DNA of 64,000 nt, taken from Algibacter luteus (GTDB lineage: Bacteria > Bacteroidota > Bacteroidia > Flavobacteriales > Flavobacteriaceae). This document shows positions 17,920 to 26,056 of this stretch, one piece after another (the stretch's first letter is position 1; each line of letters opens with the position of its first letter). Below the pieces are notes generated by a model. The model searched no databases. It saw only the letters and a list, made by a program, of their open reading frames with translations, and was not told the origin of the DNA. Location: the NCBI RefSeq assembly GCF_900141715.1, contig NZ_FQYK01000004.1, positions 1-64,000 on the forward strand, in the 5' to 3' direction. Both the position numbers and the translations under genes were made by a program.

Positions 17920-20046
17920 ATGACTTACGAAAAAAAAATAAAATACTTAGTTAGTATTTTTACATTAGTATTAACACTTTCATTAATATCATGCTATGAT
18001 AGTGTTAGCGAAGATTTTGAACCCCCAACTGGTAATGTAAATAACATTCAGCCTAATACCCTTTTTACAACTACTACAAGTGCTGATGATACAATGTCAT
18101 TCGTATTTAGAAGTTATTCAACAGATGCTGAGTCGTATTTGTGGGATTTCGGAGATGGGAATACCTCAACAGAGGAAAATCCAAATTATACATATGAAGA
18201 AGGAGGATTATATACAGTAACTTTAACTACAATTAGTTCTGATGGTTTAGAAGCCTCAGATTCATCAGATGTAGCGCCTATTTTTCTAGATTTCAACTTC
18301 ACTATAATAGATTCTGAAGTGACTTTCGAAAATTTATCGTCAGGAGCTGAGAATTTAGTTTGGGATTTTGGAGATGGTGAAAGTGTAGAGTGGAATGTAG
18401 AAGACACAGAGGATGATCCTGATTTTAGTCCTATTTATACATATAAATCGGCTGAGACTTTTGAAGCTACACTAACGGCAACAACATTTCTGGGTGTTCA
18501 GGTTTCTGTTACTAAAAATATTGAAGGATTAGTTTTATCAACAGTTCCCGATTTTTCATTTGTAGTTTCAGGCTTTACAGCAGTGTTTTCAGACGAATCA
18601 ATTTTAGCGGAATCGCATAATTGGGATTTTGGAGATGGAAGTACATCAACTGAGCAAAACCCTGTTCATATGTTTCCTGGTGAAGGTACTTACGAAGTAA
18701 CATTAACCACTACAAATTTAGCTGGAGTTTCAAGAAGTATAACTAAAACAGTTCCTATAGGAGGTATTCAAGCAACATTTGCAGCTAAAGTTCTTAACAG
18801 TCAATGTAATGATCATACAAGTGTAACAGGTGATAATGCAGACGCTTGGGATATGACTCCAAATAGTACGGTTGTTGATGATGTGTTAGGAACAATTGAT
18901 AGCCCTTATAGAGCAATTTGGAATAACACTGATTTAAATGCATACATAGATGCCACATATTGTACAAACGAGCAACCAGGATCTACAAGTGATGGTAACA
19001 AGTTTGGTCCACTTGCTGGAGGAGGTAGAGGAGTTAAATTAAGTAATAATTGCCGTAGACTGTATCAAGTTGTGGCGGTTGAACCTGGTGTTGAGTATAC
19101 GTTTACTATAGATACACGTTCTGAAGCCGAAGGTATTAATACTGAAGTATTCATTTTAAATAATGAAATAACTACAGAGGTAGGAATTGAAGCTAATTCA
19201 GATGCGTATTTTAATATTACAAATGATTTTAATGCTACAAAGTCTTCAAGTACTAACGACACATTTACCACAACTACATTTACATTTCAAGCTTCTTCAA
19301 ATATTGCGGTAATATATGTTAGAGCTTTAAATGCGATAGATAGTAGTAATGAAGTATTTATTGATAATATCAATATACTTACTCCTGGATTTGATGAAAA
19401 TGGAGATCCAACTGGAGTTGATGCAACTTTTGCTGCTGAAGTACTAAATGGTGAATGTAATGATCATACAAGTGTAACAGGTGATAATGCAGACGCTTGG
19501 GATATGACTCCAAATAGTACGGTTGTTGATGATGTGTTAGGAACAATTGATAGCCCTTATAGAGCAATTTGGAATAATACTGATTTAAATGCTTACATAG
19601 ATGCTACATATTGTACAAACGAGCAACCAGGATCAACAAGTGATGGGAACAAGTTTGGTCCCAAAGCTGGTGGAGGCCGAGGAGTTAAATTAAGTAATAA
19701 TTGTCGTAGACTGTATCAAGTAGTGGCAGTAGAACCAGGTGTGGAGTATACTTTCACTATTGACACGCGCTCTGAAGCCGAAGGTATTAATACTGAAGTA
19801 TTTATATTAAATAATGAAATAACTACAGAGGTAGGAATTGAAGCTAATTCAGATGCATATTATAATATTACAAATGATTTTAATACCACTAAGTCTTCAA
19901 GCACCAATGACACCTTTACCACAAGTTCATTTACATTTATAGCTACATCTAATATAGCTGTAATTTATGTTAGAGCATTAAATGCGATAGATAGTAGTAA
20001 TGAAGTATTTATTGATAATATAGATATAATTACACCTGGATTTTAA
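17920..20046 (+). CDS. Surface lipoprotein: three PKD domains plus two copies of a putative alginate-binding module
   Basis: 708 residues with lipobox Cys25 (LISC). Three PKD domains are marked by WDFGDGN, WDFGDGE and WDFGDGS at about 75, 150 and 235. Two tandem modules of ~205 residues follow, starting near 285 and 501. Both contain DNADAWDMTPNST, CTNEQPGSTSDGNKFGP, RGVKLSNNCRRLYQVV and FIDNI. The module is homologous to the body of the T9SS-secreted protein at 5329. The gene is 22 bp after the preceding lipoprotein and is part of the susCD operon, in the SusE/F-like position. I infer a spacer-plus-binding architecture: PKD stalk outward, binding modules at the tip. The module family could not be named. 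Confidence 0.75.
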   Translation: MTYEKKIKYLVSIFTLVLTLSLISCYDSVSEDFEPPTGNVNNIQPNTLFTTTTSADDTMSFVFRSYSTDAESYLWDFGDGNTSTEENPNYTYEEGGLYTVTLTTISSDGLEASDSSDVAPIFLDFNFTIIDSEVTFENLSSGAENLVWDFGDGESVEWNVEDTEDDPDFSPIYTYKSAETFEATLTATTFLGVQVSVTKNIEGLVLSTVPDFSFVVSGFTAVFSDESILAESHNWDFGDGSTSTEQNPVHMFPGEGTYEVTLTTTNLAGVSRSITKTVPIGGIQATFAAKVLNSQCNDHTSVTGDNADAWDMTPNSTVVDDVLGTIDSPYRAIWNNTDLNAYIDATYCTNEQPGSTSDGNKFGPLAGGGRGVKLSNNCRRLYQVVAVEPGVEYTFTIDTRSEAEGINTEVFILNNEITTEVGIEANSDAYFNITNDFNATKSSSTNDTFTTTTFTFQASSNIAVIYVRALNAIDSSNEVFIDNINILTPGFDENGDPTGVDATFAAEVLNGECNDHTSVTGDNADAWDMTPNSTVVDDVLGTIDSPYRAIWNNTDLNAYIDATYCTNEQPGSTSDGNKFGPKAGGGRGVKLSNNCRRLYQVVAVEPGVEYTFTIDTRSEAEGINTEVFILNNEITTEVGIEANSDAYYNITNDFNTTKSSSTNDTFTTSSFTFIATSNIAVIYVRALNAIDSSNEVFIDNIDIITPGF
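18771..20043 (+). repeat. Tandem intragenic duplication, 651-bp period
   Basis: The DNA from about 18771 is repeated from about 19422 with a constant offset of 651 bp (217 codons). One example is the start TGTAATGATCAT at 18805 and 19456. Long stretches are identical at nucleotide level, while other parts differ mainly at synonymous positions. This suggests a recent but not brand-new duplication, or one kept similar by gene conversion. Confidence 0.9.
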
Positions 20047-20088
20047 TTGATGTTTTATACAAAAATTAATCTGGTATAATTGTGGAAA

Positions 20089-20128
20089 ATTGATTATTGA
20101 GTCTATACGTAGTAGGCTCAATAGTCAA
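20089..20128 (+). other. mRNA hairpin in the leader of the PL7 gene
   Basis: ATTGATTATTGAG (20089-20101) pairs with CTCAATAGTCAAT (20116-20128): 13 pairs including one G-U, with a 14-nt loop. No T tract follows, so it is not a standard terminator. It ends 13 nt before the PL7 ATG and could stabilise or process the operon mRNA or affect translation start (inference). Confidence 0.5.
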
Positions 20129-20141
20129 TAAATAAAAAGAG

Positions 20142-21056
20142 ATGAGGTATTTTAAATTAAACATATTAACTATTCTTCTTGTTCTAATTTCATTTAATAA
20201 TTTTTTAAATGCACAATCAGATCAAATAACACCTTCAACCACTGAAAAAGTAAAAAAGAAAAAAAAGAAGAAGAAAAAAAGGGTGAAATTACCAGACATA
20301 GATTTGAGTCATTGGAAGGTAACTTTACCAGTTAATAATGAAATGGGGAAACCATATGAAATAGAGCCGCCAGAAATATTTAATTTTGCTTCTAATGAAA
20401 TTGCTAAACCATATATGTATATAGATTCTACAAAAGGGGCAATTGTTTTTCATGCAATGCCTACCGAATCTAAAACCAAAAACACAAAGTACACAAGGTC
20501 GGAACTTAGAGAACAAATGGAACCAGGAAATAATAATAAAAACTGGACATTTACACAAGGAGGGATAATGAAAGGTGAAATCCAGATGGAAGAGACCACA
20601 AGAGACACTGGAGGAAAGTATCATAGAACTATTATAATGCAAATTCATGGACGATTAACAAATGAGCAGCGTGATTTAATAAGTGAAGACGATAATAATG
20701 CACCGCCTATCTTAAAGATATATTGGGATAACGGCAAAGTACGCGTAAAAACCAAGGTTCTTAAAAATTTAAATGCAATAGGATCTGAAATACTTCATGA
20801 AGATGCTTGGGATGACGATGAAGGGTTTAATTTTGAACAGGAAGTTGGGTTTAGAAAATTCACCCTTGAAGTGCAAGTTTCGAATGGTAAAATGGTTATT
20901 ATTTTAAATGGAAATGAATACAAAGTTTATGACAGTATACATATAAGAAGATGGGGCGTTTTTGAAAATTATTTCAAAGCTGGGAATTACTTTCAATCTC
21001 GAGATGATGGTGCATATTCCAAAGTAAGGTTTTATGAATTAGAAGTAAGTCATTAA
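20142..21056 (+). CDS. PL7 alginate lyase, secreted, with polylysine linker
   Basis: A 304-residue protein with a Sec signal peptide (1 to about 25, ending FLNAQ) and no lipobox or T9SS domain. The catalytic jelly roll shows all three PL7 signature blocks: YTRSELREQM (about 118-127), QIHG (about 167-170) and YFKAGNYFQS (about 277-286). They hold the Arg, Gln, His and Tyr active-site residues. QIH rather than QVH is often linked to polyG or mixed-block activity, a weak predictor. An odd run of nine lysines plus Arg (residues 38-47) joins the signal peptide to the domain. It is encoded in the susCD operon, just before the GntR regulator. The function call is firm. Confidence 0.94.
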   Translation: MRYFKLNILTILLVLISFNNFLNAQSDQITPSTTEKVKKKKKKKKKRVKLPDIDLSHWKVTLPVNNEMGKPYEIEPPEIFNFASNEIAKPYMYIDSTKGAIVFHAMPTESKTKNTKYTRSELREQMEPGNNNKNWTFTQGGIMKGEIQMEETTRDTGGKYHRTIIMQIHGRLTNEQRDLISEDDNNAPPILKIYWDNGKVRVKTKVLKNLNAIGSEILHEDAWDDDEGFNFEQEVGFRKFTLEVQVSNGKMVIILNGNEYKVYDSIHIRRWGVFENYFKAGNYFQSRDDGAYSKVRFYELEVSH

Positions 21057-21072
21057 TATGTGTTGTAATGTA

Positions 21073-21080
21073 TATATTTG
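21073..21080 (+). promoter_or_regulatory. Candidate -7 box for the GntR gene
   Basis: TATATTTG matches TAnnTTTG and lies 31 bp before the ATG at 21112. No TTG sits at the usual distance, so it may be a weak internal promoter inside the operon. No GGTNAACC operator is attached, so the regulator would not be autorepressed at this site. Confidence 0.4.
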
Positions 21081-21111
21081 CCATAGACTTGTATAATTAA
21101 AATTAAAAGGT

Positions 21112-21816
21112 ATGAAGTTAGAATCAATAGCAGTCAGTGATAACGTAGAATTACAAAACGATATAATTCGTAAAATTAAGGAGCTAATAAATTACAAAAA
21201 TCTTGAGCCTGGAGATAAACTACCTTCAGAACGAATGTTGTCTGAGAAATTTGGAGTGAGTAGAGGTAATGTTAGAACCTCTATTCAAAGACTAGAATAT
21301 TACGGTATTTTAGAATCTATTCCTCAAAGCGGAACCTTTGTTGCTAATATAGGAGTAGTCGCTATGAATGGAATGATTGATGATATCTTGCGTTTAAAAG
21401 ATCCTGATTTTAAATCGTTGGTTGAAACTCGAATTCTATTGGAATTAAAAACGGTCAGGTTAGCAGCAATTAGACGTTCAGAAGAAGATTTAGAAAATAT
21501 AAAATCGGCATTAGATGCTTATGAAAAGGTAGCTTTATCAGGAAAAGATGCTGTTCAAGAAGATTTGTTATTTCATTTAGCAATTGCAAAAGCTAGTGGT
21601 AATAGAACAATAAATGCTTTTATGTTGAGTATTACACCTCAGATCATTATCGATTTTGAAAAGTATCATGTTTGTGATAAAAGATTAGCACAAATTGGTA
21701 TTGAAGAACATAAAGCGATATATAAGGCTATAAAAGAGCAAAATCCGCAGCTCGCTAAACAAAAAATGAAAGATCATTTTAGTGTTTTATACCAATACTG
21801 TTACAACACAAAATAA
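21112..21816 (+). CDS. GntR-family regulator, FadR subfamily (FCD domain)
   Basis: 234 residues. An N-terminal winged helix-turn-helix (about 14-76) contains the GntR signature PGDKLPSERMLSEKFGVSRG. A C-terminal helical FCD ligand domain contains LFHLAIAKASGN and EEHKAIYKAI, which carry the usual metal-coordinating His residues. FadR-type regulators commonly respond to sugar acids, and FadR-type sites have the form TGGTNNACCA. The three tandem GGTNAACC operators in this locus fit that form, so this protein is the likely local repressor, relieved by an alginate-derived keto-deoxy sugar acid (inference). It lies between the PL7 gene and the permease, all in the same direction. Confidence 0.88.
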   Translation: MKLESIAVSDNVELQNDIIRKIKELINYKNLEPGDKLPSERMLSEKFGVSRGNVRTSIQRLEYYGILESIPQSGTFVANIGVVAMNGMIDDILRLKDPDFKSLVETRILLELKTVRLAAIRRSEEDLENIKSALDAYEKVALSGKDAVQEDLLFHLAIAKASGNRTINAFMLSITPQIIIDFEKYHVCDKRLAQIGIEEHKAIYKAIKEQNPQLAKQKMKDHFSVLYQYCYNTK

Positions 21817-21890
21817 AAGAGAAATTAAAAAAGAATTTAATATTCTTATTAAAGTAAAAATAAGTTTAAAACTAACTAAAACTAAATTAT

Positions 21891-23180
21891 ATGAAAGTCA
21901 AAGGATTAAGATGGACCATAATTGGGCTAATATTTCTCGCCACAGTTATAAATTATATTGATAGGAGTGCCCTCGGTATTATGTGGGGTGGTATTGATAA
22001 AGAAGGTACTATCGCGCATTCACTACAATTAACTAAGGATGATTATGCCTTAATTTTGAACATCTTTATGGTTTTCTATGCTTTGGGACAACTATTTTCT
22101 GGTAAGCTTTTTGATAAAGTGGGAACTAGAATAGGCTATGTTATAAGTATTGGAGTTTGGGGTATATCTTCATTCTTGCACTCTACTGTAAGTGGTTTAT
22201 TCTCATTAGGATTCTTTAGAAGTACTTTAGGTATTTCAGAAGCTGGAAACTGGCCAGGTGCTGTAAAAAGTAACGCAGAATGGTTTCCAATTAAAGAACG
22301 CGCCATTGCACAAGGATTATTTAATGCTGGAGCATCTATCGGATCAGTAGTTGCACCACCACTTATTGCTGCTTTATTTGTGGCTTTTGGTTGGAGAATT
22401 ACATTTATGGTTATTGGTTCTTTCGGTATTTTATGGGTAATTCCTTGGTTGTTAATCAATAAGGCAGGACCAAAAAAGCACCCTTGGATAACTCCAGAAG
22501 AACAAAAATTTATATTAGAAGGTCAAAGTAAAGCAGATCAAGACGCTACTGAAGATACTAAAGGAAAAAGTTTGAAAGAAATCCTTTCTTTTAAAGAATC
22601 TTGGGCAGTAGTTATAGGTCGTTTCTTTTTAGAACCAATTTGGTGGTTATTTGTAGGTTGGATGCCAATTTACCTTTTCGATGTTTACGGATTTAATGTA
22701 AAAGAAGTAGGTATGTTCTTATGGGTTCCTTATGTGGGTGCAGCTATAGGTAGTATTGCAGGAGGATATGTTTCAGGTAAGATAATTGCTAAAACAAATT
22801 CAATAGATAAAGGAAGAAAAACAACTATTTTTATAGGTGGTATTATAATGCTATTGGGATTAATAGCTACTGTACTTATGGGTAATACTGCTGAAAAGTT
22901 TGTTGCTATCGTATTTGTGGTGCTTTTCGGATTTCAATTTGCTATTAGTAATGTACAAACACTTCCAAGTGACTTTTTCAGTGGAAAATCGGTTGGTTCT
23001 TTAGCAGGTCTTGGAGGTATGATTGGAGTTTTCTCGGTAATTGTAATGAACTTTTTGGTTCCTATCGTGGTTAAAAACTTTTCGTACACACCAATTTTTG
23101 TGGCAATCGCAATATTTGTTCCGCTAGGAGTAGGGGCAATTTATTTCTTTGCAAGAAATATTAAATCAGTAGAAGAATAA
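21891..23180 (+). CDS. MFS permease, anion:cation symporter family (hexuronate/DEH-like)
   Basis: 429 residues with about twelve membrane segments. The N-terminal NYIDRSALGIMWGGI and the GISEAGNWPGAVK segment are hallmarks of the ACS family, which includes the hexuronate carrier ExuT and glucarate and sialate carriers. Placed between the GntR regulator and an SDR reductase in an alginate operon, it probably moves unsaturated uronate or DEH across the inner membrane. Genes of this type are standard in flavobacterial alginolytic operons. It lies 74 bp after the regulator and 34 bp before the reductase. The family is firm; the substrate is inferred. Confidence 0.87.
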   Translation: MKVKGLRWTIIGLIFLATVINYIDRSALGIMWGGIDKEGTIAHSLQLTKDDYALILNIFMVFYALGQLFSGKLFDKVGTRIGYVISIGVWGISSFLHSTVSGLFSLGFFRSTLGISEAGNWPGAVKSNAEWFPIKERAIAQGLFNAGASIGSVVAPPLIAALFVAFGWRITFMVIGSFGILWVIPWLLINKAGPKKHPWITPEEQKFILEGQSKADQDATEDTKGKSLKEILSFKESWAVVIGRFFLEPIWWLFVGWMPIYLFDVYGFNVKEVGMFLWVPYVGAAIGSIAGGYVSGKIIAKTNSIDKGRKTTIFIGGIIMLLGLIATVLMGNTAEKFVAIVFVVLFGFQFAISNVQTLPSDFFSGKSVGSLAGLGGMIGVFSVIVMNFLVPIVVKNFSYTPIFVAIAIFVPLGVGAIYFFARNIKSVEE

Positions 23181-23214
23181 ATAATAAAAACAAGAATATT
23201 TAAAATTAAAAAAA

Positions 23215-23979
23215 ATGAGCAAATTAAATGGTAAAATAGCTGTTATAACAGGTGCAACTGGTGGAATAGGTTTTCAAGTCGCGAAAAGATTAGGTAATGA
23301 TGGATTTACAGTGATCTTAAACGGTATTGAAGATGAAGCAGGAGCAGAAAGAGTTAAACAACTAGAAGCTGAAGGTATAAAAGCAGAATATTATGGTTTT
23401 GATGTTACTAGCGAAGAAGCAGTAACTTCAAACATTAATAAAATTGGAGAGAAATATGGTAAAATTGATGTTCTTGTAAACAACGCAGGTGGTTTAGGAG
23501 GAAGATCAAGATTCGAAGATATGACAACTGAATTTTACAGATTTGTTATGGCGTTAAATCTTGATTCTACATTTTTTGCTTCAAGAGCTGCAATTCCATT
23601 CCTTAAAAAAGGAGAAAATGCTTCGATTATTAATTATACATCTATTGCAGGATGGAATGCTGGTGGTCCTGGTGCAGGAGTTTACGGTACATCTAAAGCA
23701 GCAGTTCATGCAATTACTAGAGCATTAGCAAAAGATTTAGCAGAATATGGTATTAGAGTAAATGCCGTATCTCCAGGTACTATTGATACAGATTTCCATA
23801 AACAAATTAAATCAACTAAGCCAGAAGTGTTTGCTTCTTGGAAAAATAACATCATGTTAGGAAGATTAGGTCAACCTGAAAATGTAGCGAGTGTTGTTTC
23901 TTTCCTTGCAAGTGAAGATGCATCTTTCATAACTGCTGAAACTATTCAAGTTACAGGTGGTCAAGGGTTAGGAATCTAG
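23215..23979 (+). CDS. Short-chain dehydrogenase/reductase, probable DEH reductase
   Basis: 254 residues, a classical SDR fold. The cofactor motif TGATGGIG is at about 12-19, NNAG near 89-92, a catalytic Ser in NYTSIAGW, YGTSK with catalytic Tyr and Lys near 155-159, and the C-terminal GGQGLGI. Alginate degradation needs a reductase that converts 4-deoxy-5-hexoseulose uronate (DEH) to 2-keto-3-deoxygluconate (KDG). SDR proteins of this size do this in alginolytic Flavobacteriia, and this is the only oxidoreductase in the operon. The KDG kinase and KDPG aldolase that would complete the path are absent from the window. A FabG-like or other sugar dehydrogenase role is the alternative. Confidence 0.82.
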   Translation: MSKLNGKIAVITGATGGIGFQVAKRLGNDGFTVILNGIEDEAGAERVKQLEAEGIKAEYYGFDVTSEEAVTSNINKIGEKYGKIDVLVNNAGGLGGRSRFEDMTTEFYRFVMALNLDSTFFASRAAIPFLKKGENASIINYTSIAGWNAGGPGAGVYGTSKAAVHAITRALAKDLAEYGIRVNAVSPGTIDTDFHKQIKSTKPEVFASWKNNIMLGRLGQPENVASVVSFLASEDASFITAETIQVTGGQGLGI

Positions 23980-24006
23980 TTAAATTAGAATAAATTTTTT
24001 AAAAAA

Positions 24007-24036
24007 AAGTCAAGATTTAAATCTTGACTTTTTTTA
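24007..24036. terminator. Bidirectional terminator between alginate locus and hut island
   Basis: AAGTCAAGAT and ATCTTGACTT flank a central TTAA, a perfect 24-bp palindrome at 24007-24030. An A tract precedes it and a T tract follows it, so it works on either strand. It is 28 bp after the SDR stop and, on the other strand, 15 bp after the hutU stop. Confidence 0.92.
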
Positions 24037-24051
24037 TTCAGATTACTAGAG

Positions 24052-26049
24052 TTAGAACAAATTATCTAAGATTTCTTCTTCAACAATATTGGGAATGGTA
24101 ACTTTTAAATTTGGTGTACGTTCCATTTCTCTCTTTATGGCGAATAATGCGCCTTCATTTCTTGCCCAACTTCGTCTAGAAATGCCATTGTTTACATCGT
24201 AAAACAGCATATTTATTAATCGTTTCTCAGAATCTTCGGTACCATCTAAAAACATTCCAAAACCACCATTGATAACTTCGCCCCAGCCAACGCCACCACC
24301 ATTGTGAATGGAAACCCAGGTTGCGCCTCTAAAGCTATCGCCAATTACATTGTGAATTGCCATATCAGCTGTAAATTTGCTACCATCATAAATGTTTGAC
24401 GTTTCGCGAAATGGAGAATCAGTTCCACCAACATCATGATGATCTCTACCAAGCACTACAGTACCTATAGTGCCTTTAGAAATCGCTTGATTAAAAGCTA
24501 ATGCTATTTTCATTCGTCCTTCAGCATCGGCATACAATATGCGCGCTTTTGAGCCTACAACCAAATTGTTTGCTTTTGCATTTTTTATCCAATTAATATT
24601 GTCTTGCATTTGCATTTTAATTTCTTTTGGTGCTTCTATCATCATATCTTCAAGAACTTTCGCTGCAATAGCGTCGGTTTTTTCTAAATCTTCATCTTTT
24701 CCTGAAGTGCACACCCATCTAAATGGACCAAAACCATAATCTAAACATAATGGACCTAAAATATCTTGTACGTATGATGGGTATTTAAAATCTATATTAT
24801 TCTCTGCCATTATATCGGCTCCCGCACGTGAGGCCTCTAGCAAAAACGCGTTTCCGTAATCGAAAAAATAAGTTCCTCTTTTAGTATGCTTATTTATCGC
24901 ATTAACGTGACGAATGAGTGAATTTTGTACATTTTCTTTAAAAAGTTTAGGATTTTCTTTTATCAAAGTATTTGATTCTTCCCAGCTTAAACCTACTGGA
25001 TAGTAACCACCAGACCAAGGATTATGTAATGAGGTTTGATCGGACCCTAAATGCACAAAAATATTGTGTTCATAAAATTGCTCCCATAATTCAACTACAT
25101 TTCCAACATAGGCAATTGAGATGACTTCATTATTGGTCTGGGCTTGTTTGATGCGTTTTATGAGTAAATTGATATCATCTAATAAAAGATCAACCCAACC
25201 TTGTTCATGCCTTTTTTTTGCAGCTTTAGGGTTTACTTCAGCACAAACTGTAATGCAACCGGCTATATTTCCAGCTTTAGGTTGAGCGCCACTCATACCT
25301 CCCAAACCAGAAGTCAAAAATATTTTTCCAGCTAACGACTCTTGTTGCGACAATATTTTCCTAAATGCATTCATAACAGTAATTGTAGTACCGTGCACGA
25401 TGCCTTGTGGACCAATATACATGTACGATCCTGCTGTCATCTGTCCGTATTGTGTAACGCCTAAAGCATTGAATTTTTCCCAATCGTCGGGTTTAGAATA
25501 ATTTGGTATCATCATGCCGTTGGTTACAACAACTCTTGGAGCTTCTTTAGACGACGGAAACAAACCCATTGGGTGACCTGAGTATATGTGCAAGGTTTGC
25601 TCATTCGTCATGGTAGCTAAATAGTGCATTGTTAACAGGTATTGCGCCCAATTTTGAAAAACGGCACCGTTACCTCCATAGGTAATTAATTCTTCAGGGT
25701 GCTGAGCTACTGCTGGGTCTAAGTTGTTTTGAATCATCATCATAATAGCGGCAGCTTGTTCAGTATTTGCTGGATACTCAGAAATTGGTCTAGCATAAAC
25801 CTGATAATCTGGTTTAAACCTGTACATGTAAATACGTCCGTAAATTTTTAACTCCGCTGAAAACTCAAGAGCTAACTCCTTATGCCATTGTTTTGGAAAA
25901 TATCGTAAAGCATTTTTTATGGCTAATTTTTTTTCGTTTAAAGTGAGTATCTCTTTTCTTCCAGGAGCTCGATTAACACTATTAGGATATTCTTTTATAG
26001 CTGGTAATTTATCTGGAATCCCTTGTAAAATTTGCTCTTTAAATGTCAT
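24052..26049 (-). CDS. hutU: Urocanate hydratase (urocanase)
   Basis: Urocanase adds water to urocanate to give imidazolonepropionate, the second step of histidine breakdown, using NAD+ as an electrophile. The protein is cytosolic. The NAD-binding stretch FLTSGLGGMSGAQPKAGN and the active-site cysteine region GPFRWVCTSGKDEDLEKTD are clear. It has 665 residues, about 100 more than the ~555-residue proteobacterial and Bacillus enzymes. Longer forms are usual in Bacteroidota as far as I recall, so this is probably lineage-specific rather than a fusion. It is cotranscribed with hutH (7-bp gap). hutI and hutG are not in the window. Confidence 0.95.
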   Translation of the reverse strand: MTFKEQILQGIPDKLPAIKEYPNSVNRAPGRKEILTLNEKKLAIKNALRYFPKQWHKELALEFSAELKIYGRIYMYRFKPDYQVYARPISEYPANTEQAAAIMMMIQNNLDPAVAQHPEELITYGGNGAVFQNWAQYLLTMHYLATMTNEQTLHIYSGHPMGLFPSSKEAPRVVVTNGMMIPNYSKPDDWEKFNALGVTQYGQMTAGSYMYIGPQGIVHGTTITVMNAFRKILSQQESLAGKIFLTSGLGGMSGAQPKAGNIAGCITVCAEVNPKAAKKRHEQGWVDLLLDDINLLIKRIKQAQTNNEVISIAYVGNVVELWEQFYEHNIFVHLGSDQTSLHNPWSGGYYPVGLSWEESNTLIKENPKLFKENVQNSLIRHVNAINKHTKRGTYFFDYGNAFLLEASRAGADIMAENNIDFKYPSYVQDILGPLCLDYGFGPFRWVCTSGKDEDLEKTDAIAAKVLEDMMIEAPKEIKMQMQDNINWIKNAKANNLVVGSKARILYADAEGRMKIALAFNQAISKGTIGTVVLGRDHHDVGGTDSPFRETSNIYDGSKFTADMAIHNVIGDSFRGATWVSIHNGGGVGWGEVINGGFGMFLDGTEDSEKRLINMLFYDVNNGISRRSWARNEGALFAIKREMERTPNLKVTIPNIVEEEILDNLF

Positions 26050-26056
26050 TTTATAT

